This document shows positions 24,611 through 31,648 of a stretch of DNA of 64,000 nt, in pieces. Origin of the DNA: Chloroflexi bacterium AL-N1. Lineage in GTDB: Bacteria; Chloroflexota; Chloroflexia; Chloroflexales; Roseiflexaceae. Position 1 is the stretch's first letter, and each line of letters begins with the position of its first letter. The position numbers and the translations under genes were made by a program. The DNA is taken from positions 342,525 through 406,524 of the forward strand of contig WYDT01000006.1 in NCBI GenBank assembly GCA_013122435.1. Direction: 5' to 3'. The notes below the pieces were generated by a model. That model was not told the origin of the DNA and made no database searches. It worked only from the letters and a program-made list of their open reading frames with translations.

Positions 24611-25252
24611 TTAACAATCAGCGATGTCAATCCATCCTATTTGAAGTGCTTTTATAACCGCTGATTTACGATTGTCGATCTCCAAACGTTCAAATAGACT
24701 CTCTACATGAGCGCGGACTGTCCGTTCGGTGATACCTAATTCATAGGCAATACGTGCGTTTGTCAGACCATGTGCGAGGCCATACAAAACATCAATCTCA
24801 CGAGATGTCGGGAAACCATACTGATGTACTGCTATAGTGTTCTTCTTGGAACGGCTTTTGTCTGTATCTTGCCATATGTATCCGGCAGCCACCATAAAGA
24901 CAGATGGGATCAGCAGGCTTGGTACTTCACTTCTTCTAATACATCCAATACCTTGCAGCATGGGCATCGCTAAGGCTTCACGTCTCATTTCATCATCGAT
25001 AATTAACAGCAGACGTGTTCGTGGAGCATTGCGCTGAAGGGTTAGTACAGATTCCCTCCATAACATCACTGATATTGAAAGACCTAATACCAATACATCA
25101 GGCTGTAGTGATTCATAAACAGTGTAAACGTCCGACTTACTCTGAACAAATCCTACAATTTCAACACCAATAACCTGCTGCAATGTGGTGTAGGCATTAA
25201 GTTGATCAATCCTATAATCATCCGCGATCAAAACTTTGATAACCGTTTCCAT
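24611..25252 (-). CDS. LuxR/NarL-type regulator with a degenerate receiver domain
   Basis: 213 residues. The N-terminal 125 residues have the receiver fold: KVLIADDYR with the acidic pair Asp11/Asp12, and PDVLVLGLSI at the phosphorylation site. There the acceptor Asp is replaced by Gly57, and the switch Lys region reads CIRRSEV with Arg. Residues about 145-205 form a LuxR helix-turn-helix (FPTSREIDVLYGLAHGLTNARIA, then ERTVRAHVESLFERLEI). The protein thus looks like a phosphorylation-independent response regulator. No histidine kinase gene adjoins it. GAAGGGAG precedes the start. It is first in the minus-strand run leading into the small secreted protein and the ABC-2 operon, its likely targets. 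Confidence 0.88.
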   Translation of the reverse strand: METVIKVLIADDYRIDQLNAYTTLQQVIGVEIVGFVQSKSDVYTVYESLQPDVLVLGLSISVMLWRESVLTLQRNAPRTRLLLIIDDEMRREALAMPMLQGIGCIRRSEVPSLLIPSVFMVAAGYIWQDTDKSRSKKNTIAVHQYGFPTSREIDVLYGLAHGLTNARIAYELGITERTVRAHVESLFERLEIDNRKSAVIKALQIGWIDIADC

Positions 25253-25489
25253 GGATACTCCCTTCTACAACCTAACTAAACAACCACAAAGCATAAATAT
25301 CTCACAGGGGCCAGGATATGCTCCATTTCAGTTGATGATTGCTAGAATGCAGAGCAGTATGAAGCAAGGTATATTACTCATATACTCTCTAATATTAATA
25401 CGTTTATACAAGGTAGATCGTTTCGCAGGATTTTGGTGTGGGGAAATTTCGGGCCGTGACCTGTGGCGATCTTAAACCATCGTTGCAAA

Positions 25490-27190
25490 TTATCCGTCAT
25501 TCTCTGCGTCTGCACCACTCTGCTGCTCTGTGTTCAGCCTTCGCAACCGCCGCCGCACCCATGCCCACGGTCGAGCGAGGCGCCGGGCCTGGGCACGCTC
25601 AACCGCATGCTGGCTATACTCTACCTCAACGAATGCCTCGGTCAACTCGGTGATTTCCGTCTCGGCCTCTGGGAGATGCTTTACGAGGGTGGTGCGAAAC
25701 TCATGGGGAGTCTGACCAGCGCGGCGTGTAATACCCTGTCCCGATGAACGCCGCAAGGTTGAGCGATAGAAGTAACGCACCAGTTCGCGTGGTGCCAGAC
25801 TCCGCAAGCGCCAGGCACGTCGAGGCTCAGGATCTGTCGACGGCGTCGGTGCCAGACGCGCCTGGACAACATCGATGGCCTGAGACAACCACATATGCGT
25901 ATTGCCCCAAACCGTAGCGAACCAGCCCATCAGCCGACGGAGCGGTCCCCAGTGCATAAAGGGGCGTAACAGACCAGGATGTCGCTGTAGCGTAACTCGC
26001 AGAGCATAACCTGCCAGCAACACCATACACAACCAAAACACAACAGCCGGAATAAGTTGTGGCTCCTGGACGACTTCCGGTGGTGGCGGTGGTGGATCAA
26101 AAACCTCTCGTGGGGGATTGGCAGCTTCGTTCTCTGAGCCAAACAACGAGAGCAGCCACGCCGGAATGAACAGCAGCATGCTGAACAACCAGATAATCAG
26201 ATAACCAAAAAACACAAAGGCGTATCCTGCCAGGCCCAGAATGCCCCGTAACGTATCGAGGAGGCTCAGACCATAGGCACGCGGCAACAGCAACGCGAGC
26301 GCCACCACACCAACGATGATCAACCAGCTCGTCTGACTCCAACGCCGTGGCACATCATCAGCGACAGCAGCGCCATCAGCCATCCAACGTGATTGGAGCA
26401 ACACCAGACGAGCCTGACTGTAGAGCAAGAAACCTGCAATGAGATACGTGAGCGCTGCTCCGGCACTGAGTGGCGAGAGTGCCAGACTCGGCCCGGCGAT
26501 CTGCTCGATATTCACCACCTCTAACGCGAGGCAAAAAAGCAGCACCACGCCACCACCCACAAACCGCCCACTGATACGTTCCAACGCCTGGCCACGCTCT
26601 TTGCCCAACAAGATATGGGTGCGTATATCTTCAGCAGGTTTACCAGCAAGCTCAGACTGACGGGGTGCCAGTTCAATCAAATCCTGCATGGCTATATGCG
26701 ACAGCCAGCCAATGAGCGAACCAACCAACACAGCAACGATAAATGCGCTATCAAACAGGCTGAAGGGATCGTAGAACCAGCCTTGTACCTGGGCAAACAG
26801 CGACTCAGAACCAACACCAAGGGTGGTCACAAAGCGCATCAGGATGATCATCACAAAGATTTCTGGCACCAGATAGCGAAACAGTTCGGCGGTCCACATG
26901 CGCTCTCGGCGCAACGTACTATGAACAAAACTGGCCTCCAATGCGACCAGAAAACTGGCCGTCACTAGGTAGATCGGTTGCCAGTCGCCCACAAAGCGCT
27001 GCACTGGTCCGGCAAATACTGCCACCATTGATGCCATCATCAACGCATTCAGCAACGCCCCCTGCCGATTAAATGTCATCGCACTGCCCCATCGATACAG
27101 AAACTCATCGAGTGTACCAGTAAGTGTACCGCACAATAACATTGCTCGTCCAATACAAACAAAGACCGATTGCATGTCCAGAACCAACAT
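25490..27190 (-). CDS. DUF4129-domain multi-pass membrane protein
   Basis: 566 residues from ATG 27190, which has GAGGAT at good spacing; the longer frame to 27415 runs through the T-box leader and is unlikely. About eleven hydrophobic helices are followed by a Pro-rich periplasmic or cytosolic loop (DPPPPPPEVVQEPQ), one more helix and a C-terminal DUF4129 domain with RTLRR-like RSTLRRSSGQG, RRAGQTPHEFRTTL and VEYSQHAVERAQARRL. This domain commonly follows transglutaminase-like membrane proteins in Chloroflexota and Actinobacteria; its role is unknown. The start region overlaps the -10 box of the divergent T-box promoter, so the two genes may interfere with each other's transcription. Confidence 0.8.
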   Translation of the reverse strand: MLVLDMQSVFVCIGRAMLLCGTLTGTLDEFLYRWGSAMTFNRQGALLNALMMASMVAVFAGPVQRFVGDWQPIYLVTASFLVALEASFVHSTLRRERMWTAELFRYLVPEIFVMIILMRFVTTLGVGSESLFAQVQGWFYDPFSLFDSAFIVAVLVGSLIGWLSHIAMQDLIELAPRQSELAGKPAEDIRTHILLGKERGQALERISGRFVGGGVVLLFCLALEVVNIEQIAGPSLALSPLSAGAALTYLIAGFLLYSQARLVLLQSRWMADGAAVADDVPRRWSQTSWLIIVGVVALALLLPRAYGLSLLDTLRGILGLAGYAFVFFGYLIIWLFSMLLFIPAWLLSLFGSENEAANPPREVFDPPPPPPEVVQEPQLIPAVVFWLCMVLLAGYALRVTLQRHPGLLRPFMHWGPLRRLMGWFATVWGNTHMWLSQAIDVVQARLAPTPSTDPEPRRAWRLRSLAPRELVRYFYRSTLRRSSGQGITRRAGQTPHEFRTTLVKHLPEAETEITELTEAFVEVEYSQHAVERAQARRLARPWAWVRRRLRRLNTEQQSGADAENDG

Positions 27191-27198
27191 GTTATAAT
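27170..27198 (+). promoter_or_regulatory. Promoter of the T-box / serS operon
   Basis: TTGCAT (27170-27175), a 17-bp spacer and a perfect TATAAT (27193-27198) on the plus strand, with transcription expected to begin at about 27205. It lies directly before the first T-box helix (27218). It overlaps the first codons of the divergent DUF4129 gene. Confidence 0.7.
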
Positions 27199-27204
27199 CC
27201 TCAG

Positions 27205-27488
27205 CAACAACACTGATGGAGCATAGTACATCATATCGGACTTTCAGAGAGTCGTCGGTTGCTGCGAGACGACAGGACCCTATGGCCGAATCCACTCCTG
27301 AGTTGCCGGGGACGCCAATGAACTGGCCTAACCTGTGCCGGAAACGCCCGTTACCGCGTAGTGATAGCCGTACGAAAGTCGCTCGATTATCATGCCAACA
27401 AGGTCGCACAAACAAACGTTATGCGACGAACGAAGGTGGCACCACGAAGGCATAGCCTCTCGTCCTTCACAAGGCGAGGAGGTTTTTT
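27205..27488 (+). promoter_or_regulatory. T-box riboswitch, serine-specific, with intrinsic terminator
   Basis: Stem I base pairs GGAG (27218-27221) with CTCC (27295-27298) and CATAG (27222-27226) with CTATG (27280-27284). The specifier loop on the 3' side reads GAATCCA, giving codon UCC (27291-27293) for serine. The T-box core AAGGTGGCACCACG is at 27433-27446. Its UGGC (27437-27440) would pair with acceptor end GCCA, matching the G discriminator of tRNA-Ser. CGTCCTT (27461-27467) can pair either with the T-box (antiterminator) or within the terminator hairpin that ends in six T (27483-27488). The RNA thus allows read-through when uncharged tRNA-Ser binds. The serS gene is the fourth gene downstream. 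Confidence 0.93.
27456..27488 (+). terminator. T-box regulated intrinsic terminator
   Basis: CCTCTCGTCCTT pairs with AAGGCGAGGAGG across CAC, with small bulges, followed by six T. It is the competing structure of the T-box antiterminator and stands 17 bp before the start codon of the UDG gene. Confidence 0.85.
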
Positions 27489-27505
27489 GATTCTTGAGGG
27501 CAAGT

Positions 27506-28138
27506 ATGACCAGTGATACAGCAACAACCGAAAACACCATGACCCCATGGGAACAACTGCGTGCCGAAGCGCTCGAATGCACACGCTGCCCGCTCGCGCA
27601 GGAACGCCAACAAGTGGTTTTTGGCGAGGGGCCAGTGCCGTGCGACTTCCTGTTCATTGGTCAGGGACCCAGCGAAAGTGATGACGCTACCGGACGCAAC
27701 TACAATGGACCGTCTGGGGAAGTGCTCGACAAAGCCCTGACGCAGGCTGGTTTAAGTCGTGCAAACATCTATGTCACCAACATAACGCTGTGCGCTGCAT
27801 TTGAAGGAAGCGGCAAACCACGCAAGCTACGCCCACCCAAAGCTGCTGAGGTCAGAACATGTCGGCCATGGCTCGACCAGCAGCTTGCGCTGATCAAACC
27901 ACGCATCATCGTCTGTTCCGGGGCCGTCGCAGCACGTGAGGTGATCGACCGCAAGTTCAAACTCGCCGAACAACGCGGCCAGTGGTTTGATGGCCCGCAC
28001 AACACACGTATAATCGCAACCTGGCAGCCAGCCTATCTGATGCGTTTGAGCCAGCACGACCGACCCCGCGCTGTCGAGGGATGGCGGCAACTCGTGGACG
28101 ATTTGCGACAGGCCGCCAATGCCATTGCAGCAACATAG
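27506..28138 (+). CDS. Uracil-DNA glycosylase family 4/5-like, iron-sulfur type
   Basis: 210 residues from ATG 27506 (GAGGGC upstream); a TTG at 27494 is in frame but nearer the terminator. Family 4/5 UDGs remove uracil from DNA and carry a 4Fe-4S cluster. The four cysteines fit: CTRC near the start, then LCAAF and TCRPWL, separated by an insert (EGSGKPRKLRPPKAAEV). Motif 1 reads GQGPSESDDATGRNYNG, more divergent than the usual GEGPGxxED-GRPFVG. The motif normally written HPA is QPA (TWQPAYLMR), so a conserved active-site His is Gln. Activity is likely but altered specificity is possible. First gene of the T-box operon; 31 bp separate it from the next start. Confidence 0.85.
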   Translation: MTSDTATTENTMTPWEQLRAEALECTRCPLAQERQQVVFGEGPVPCDFLFIGQGPSESDDATGRNYNGPSGEVLDKALTQAGLSRANIYVTNITLCAAFEGSGKPRKLRPPKAAEVRTCRPWLDQQLALIKPRIIVCSGAVAAREVIDRKFKLAEQRGQWFDGPHNTRIIATWQPAYLMRLSQHDRPRAVEGWRQLVDDLRQAANAIAAT

Positions 28139-28169
28139 CGAAGGGATAAAACCGTATGAGAAGGAGGTT

Positions 28170-28658
28170 ATGAACAAAGAAACCAAACAAGTAGTGCTAG
28201 CACGACTCTATGCAACTGCACTACGACTACGCAAGTTAACATGGCGTATACGCAAACCGACGCTTATGGGGGTGCGCGCCCTAGTTGTCAGACAGAACGA
28301 AGTGCTGCTCATTCGCCATCGCAGCGGCACCCATCCCTGGTCACTCCCTGGCGGTGGCGTCGACCGTTACGAGCGTATGATCGAAGCAGCCCGTCGTGAG
28401 ACCTACGAAGAAGCCGGTGTACATATTCACATCGAGTGCTTGCTGGGCCTGTACGACAACTTTCAGGACGGAGTGAGCAACTATGTGGCCGTGTTTGTGT
28501 GTGCGCCGCTCAATGCACCAAAAGTACCCTGCTCACTTGAGATCGCCGACGCCCAGTTCTTTGCGCTCGACCACCTTCCGTCAGGCATTGACCCTAGTTC
28601 CCGCCAACGCATCACTGAGTACCGTGCGGGCGGTCAAGGGCTGACCGATCTTTGGTAA
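28170..28658 (+). CDS. Nudix hydrolase
   Basis: 162 residues from ATG 28170, which has a perfect AAGGAGG at 28161-28167; the longer frame from 28119 overlaps the UDG gene. After a basic N-terminus, the Nudix fold begins at MGVRALVVRQNEVLLIRH. The Nudix box is complete: GGVDRYERMIEAARRETYEEAGV fits Gx5Ex7REUxEExGU and would bind catalytic Mg2+. WSLPGGGVDRYE suggests the branch acting on nucleoside diphosphate derivatives, but the substrate cannot be read from sequence. Second gene of the T-box run, 41 bp before the next Nudix gene. Confidence 0.9.
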   Translation: MNKETKQVVLARLYATALRLRKLTWRIRKPTLMGVRALVVRQNEVLLIRHRSGTHPWSLPGGGVDRYERMIEAARRETYEEAGVHIHIECLLGLYDNFQDGVSNYVAVFVCAPLNAPKVPCSLEIADAQFFALDHLPSGIDPSSRQRITEYRAGGQGLTDLW

Positions 28659-28699
28659 ATAGATGACATTGAAATTGAGATTCGTTTTTTGGAGAAATT

Positions 28700-29191
28700 A
28701 TGCCTGCATACACACCTATTCTCGCCACACTTGGCTATGTGATGTCGCCCGATGGCACGTCGGTCCTGATGATCCATCGCAATGCACGTGAGGACGATCA
28801 TCATTATGGCAAATACAACGGTCTGGGCGGCAAAGTCGGCACCGATGAGGATGTTGTCGCCTGTATTCGGCGTGAGATACACGAAGAGGCCGGGCTGGAG
28901 ATCGAAGAGTTGGTGTTACGAGGGACCGTCAGTTGGCCAGGGTTTGGCAAAAACGAAGAGGATTGGTTTGCCTTTATTTTTCGGATAGACCGCTGGAGTG
29001 GGACACCGCTGACCAGCAACCCGGAAGGTGCGCTCGAGTGGGTACCGGTGGCGCATATCTCAACATTGAATTTGTGGGAGAGCGACCGCTTATGGCTCGA
29101 CATGGTGTTCAGCGATTCGGCCCAGACATTTCATGGCATCGCACCCTTCAAAAATGGCAAACTCGCATCGTGGAATTATACCCTATTGTAA
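28700..29191 (+). CDS. Nudix hydrolase, 8-oxo-dGTP diphosphatase-like
   Basis: 163 residues with TTGGAGA before the start. HHYGKYNGLGGKVG, then TDEDVVACIRREIHEEAGL, is the Nudix box in the setting typical of MutT/MTH1-like 8-oxo-dGTP diphosphatases (GKWNGLGGKVE), which clear oxidised dGTP from the nucleotide pool. ILATLGYVM and VLMIHRNAREDD form the first strands, and DWFAFIFRIDRWSG the family's later strand. The activity is inferred from this resemblance. Third gene of the T-box run; serS starts 41 bp after its stop. Confidence 0.88.
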   Translation: MPAYTPILATLGYVMSPDGTSVLMIHRNAREDDHHYGKYNGLGGKVGTDEDVVACIRREIHEEAGLEIEELVLRGTVSWPGFGKNEEDWFAFIFRIDRWSGTPLTSNPEGALEWVPVAHISTLNLWESDRLWLDMVFSDSAQTFHGIAPFKNGKLASWNYTLL

Positions 29192-29232
29192 ATTCTTTTG
29201 CTACAATGATAGTCTGGTGACAGGAGCACAGC

Positions 29233-30534
29233 ATGCTTGATATTAAACGCATCCGCGAACAACCTGATTTTGTAAAGGAACAACTCGCCCGCGCTCATGC
29301 CGATGCCACACAGGTCGACGAGGTGCTGACGCTTGATGAACAACGTCGTACGCTGCTGCGTGAGGTTGAGACGCTCAAAGCTACACGCAATACCGTCTCG
29401 AAAGAGATCGGCAAAATGAAGGATGCCGCCGAACGCGATGCCAAGATCGCTGAGATGCGTGGTGTTGGCGACCAGATCAGCGCGATTGATCGCCAAATTG
29501 CCGAGGTCGAGGAAAACCAACAGCGCATCATGCTGGAGCTACGCAATTTGCCGCATCCCAGCACCCCCGACGGCAAGGACGAAGACGATAATGTGGTCAT
29601 TAGCCAGGAGGGTGAACTCCGCACGTTTGATTTTGAGCCAAAACCACACTGGGATCTCGGCGAAGACCTCGACATCATCGACTTCGAGCGTGGAGCCAAA
29701 CTCTCGGGTTCGCGCTTCTATGTGCTCAAGGGGCAAGGCGCCAAACTCCAGCGTGCTCTTATCCAGTGGCTCCTCGATCTGCACATCGAACAGGGCTACC
29801 ACGAGGTGTACACCCCCTTTATCGTGAAAGAGCAGTGTATGTGGGCAGCAGGCCAATTGCCCAAATTCCTCGACAATCTGTATCGTGATGCCGAAGAGGA
29901 TTTCTATCTGGTTCCCACGGCGGAAGTGCCACTGACCAACCTGCACCGCGACGAAATTCTCAATGGCGACCAGTTGCCATTGCACTACTGCGCCTACACG
30001 CCCTGCTTTCGCCGCGAGAAGATGAGCGCCGGTCGGGATGTGCGCGGCATCAAACGTGGGCATCAGTTTGATAAAGTCGAGATGTACAAGTTTGTACGCC
30101 CCGAGACCAGCTACAATGAACTGGAAAAAATGCGCGAAGACGCCGAGGACACGTGCCGCCAGTTGGGGATTCCCTTTCGTACCAAAGCACTCTGTACCGC
30201 CGATATCAGTTTTGCGTCGACCAAAACATACGATATCGAGATGTGGGCACCGGGGCAGGACGAATGGCTCGAGGTCAGCTCGGTCTCGAATGTCGAAGAT
30301 TTTCAGGCTCGACGGGCCAACATTCGGTTTCGACCAGAACCAGGCGCCAAACCAGAGTTTGCACATACCCTGAATGGGTCGGGGCTAGGCATGCCGCGCA
30401 CGGTTATTGCTATCATGGAGAATTACCAACAGGCCGATGGCAGCATTCTCGTGCCAGAGGTGTTGCGTTCGTATATGGGCGGGCTGGAGAGGATAGGGGT
30501 TAAGGGGAAAGAGACTAGAGGCTGGAGAGAATAG
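29233..30534 (+). CDS. serS: Seryl-tRNA synthetase
   Basis: 433 residues, preceded by AGGAG. Class II synthetase charging tRNA-Ser. The N-terminal antiparallel coiled-coil tRNA-binding arm spans about 1-110. The catalytic core shows motif 2 ([22 protein letters not shown]) and motif 3 ([20 protein letters not shown]). The conserved end [15 protein letters not shown] is followed by about 12 residues ([12 protein letters not shown]) encoded by the GGGTTA-type repeat; other SerRS proteins stop near MGG-x-I. It is the last gene of the run headed by the serine T-box 1.75 kb upstream. No separate T-box or terminator lies directly before it. Confidence 0.97.
   Translation: MLDIKRIREQPDFVKEQLARAHADATQVDEVLTLDEQRRTLLREVETLKATRNTVSKEIGKMKDAAERDAKIAEMRGVGDQISAIDRQIAEVEENQQRIMLELRNLPHPSTPDGKDEDDNVVISQEGELRTFDFEPKPHWDLGEDLDIIDFERGAKLSGSRFYVLKGQGAKLQRALIQWLLDLHIEQGYHEVYTPFIVKEQCMWAAGQLPKFLDNLYRDAEEDFYLVPTAEVPLTNLHRDEILNGDQLPLHYCAYTPCFRREKMSAGRDVRGIKRGHQFDKVEMYKFVRPETSYNELEKMREDAEDTCRQLGIPFRTKALCTADISFASTKTYDIEMWAPGQDEWLEVSSVSNVEDFQARRANIRFRPEPGAKPEFAHTLNGSGLGMPRTVIAIMENYQQADGSILVPEVLRSYMGGLERIGVKGKETRGWRE
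30491..30507. repeat. GGGTTA-type short repeat at the end of serS
   Basis: GGATAGGGGTTAAGGGG overlaps the codons for the last residues of SerRS. It is related to the copies at 18564-18585 and 57613-57630. Confidence 0.5.
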
Positions 30535-30544
30535 TGTTCCGTCG

Positions 30545-30564
30545 GGGCGGCCCCTGTGGCAGCC
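30545..30564. repeat. Degenerate GC-rich palindromic repeat after serS
   Basis: GGCGGCC, CCTGT and GGCAGCC form the same hairpin core as the two copies at 18612-18726, with one arm mutated. It starts 11 bp after the serS stop codon. Confidence 0.55.
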
Positions 30565-30631
30565 TTGATAATCGTTGGACAGGCAAGCTGCTCACCTACG
30601 CTAGGCATCTTCATCGGGATTTGTACATACT

Positions 30632-31522
30632 ATGAGTGAGGTCGATACAAAACTCAAACGTGGATTTCAGATCATTGGGCGGGCCAGGAACGATCCCGAT
30701 CTTCTTGGTGCAGGGCTCCTGTCGATCCATCGAGCCCTTGAAGCACACTTTCGCACGGTGTTGCTGGCACGCCCCGATCTGAATGCGGCAGACCGTCAGC
30801 TTCTCACCGAGGAAAAGGTGAGTGGTCCAGCGCTGCTCAACGTTGTCGAAGCATATACCAACTTGAGCCGCGAACATCGCAAAATTATTGAAGGAGCCAG
30901 TAAATACTGCCAGAACTTTGCAGAAGGCAAACCGTTCAATGGCACTAACAACGATATGGTACGTTATGGGCGTTTTGTGGAAGCCCTGTGTGGGCGTAAG
31001 GGGCTGTTTGCTCAAACGTTGATAGAGCAGCGCACCACAGGCCCCGGTATCACCAGACACGACGATGATGCGAGCGAGCTGACGGCGCTACTGGGAGACG
31101 AACAAAAACAGCCTTCGCGAGCCCGCACCATCCTCACACGCGGCGCCATCTTACTGGCTTTCATCGCGATCATAGCGTGGGGGGGGTGGTTCACCTTTGA
31201 GCAGTTTGGTGCGCCACGCGTACTTGAAGCACTTGGTGCAGTCCCGACTGTCACCCCTATAGCCGATACCGCCATGCCACCACCTCCAACACCGATACCA
31301 ACGGAGTATGCCCGTGTCATTCGCTTGGGTGACGCGATTGGCTGGCTTCACAGCGAACCAAACTTTACCAGTGGAACATTGCCCATTCCCATCGTCGAGG
31401 GGGTCCGTGTCACCATGCTGGATGGCGAACAAACTGATGAAGATGGCATGGAGTGGCATTACGTCGGGCTGGGGGGCTACGAGGGCTGGATTCCCACCAC
31501 TAACCTGGAACGTGATCAATAG
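30632..31522 (+). CDS. Single-pass membrane protein with C-terminal SH3-like domain
   Basis: 296 residues. About 1-165 is a helical, charged cytoplasmic region that I do not recognise (IHRALEAHFRTVLLARPDL, then VEAYTNLSREHRKIIEGAS). One membrane helix lies at about 173-192 (ILTRGAILLAFIAIIAWGGW). A Thr/Pro-rich linker (TPIADTAMPPPPTPIPTEY) leads to a bacterial SH3 domain at about 230-292 (GWLHSEPNFTSGTLPI, then GWIPTTNL), a module that often binds peptidoglycan peptides. This topology would couple a cytoplasmic domain to the cell wall. It follows serS after 97 bp holding a palindromic repeat, so it may be transcribed separately. No clear ribosome site. Confidence 0.72.
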   Translation: MSEVDTKLKRGFQIIGRARNDPDLLGAGLLSIHRALEAHFRTVLLARPDLNAADRQLLTEEKVSGPALLNVVEAYTNLSREHRKIIEGASKYCQNFAEGKPFNGTNNDMVRYGRFVEALCGRKGLFAQTLIEQRTTGPGITRHDDDASELTALLGDEQKQPSRARTILTRGAILLAFIAIIAWGGWFTFEQFGAPRVLEALGAVPTVTPIADTAMPPPPTPIPTEYARVIRLGDAIGWLHSEPNFTSGTLPIPIVEGVRVTMLDGEQTDEDGMEWHYVGLGGYEGWIPTTNLERDQ

Positions 31523-31550
31523 ATCTTCTCATTATAGATGAACATAAAAA

Positions 31551-31574
31551 GACGCCTCACAATCGTAAGGCGTC
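31551..31574 (-). terminator. Intrinsic terminator for the minus-strand nucleotidase gene
   Basis: GACGCCT (31551-31557) pairs with AGGCGTC (31568-31574), 10-nt loop. On the minus strand it is followed by five T. Confidence 0.65.
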
Positions 31575-31599
31575 CCAGTAAAGACAGCTAGATAGCAGA

Positions 31600-31623
31600 A
31601 AGGGCGTTCAAATGAACGCCCTT
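31600..31623. terminator. Strong hairpin between the convergent SH3-protein and nucleotidase genes
   Basis: AAGGGCGTTC (31600-31609) pairs exactly with GAACGCCCTT (31614-31623) over AAAT, between the two convergent stop codons. A likely bidirectional terminator. Confidence 0.65.
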
Positions 31624-31648
31624 CTTCCGACGACTCAAGCAACCAGAG

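Noticed and set aside
27216..27455. 79-codon frame before the UDG gene
   Set aside because: It lies within the T-box leader RNA, whose structure explains the sequence.
29539..30366. 275-codon frame on the minus strand
   Set aside because: It lies wholly inside serS in antisense; serS shows clear synthetase motifs, the antisense frame none.
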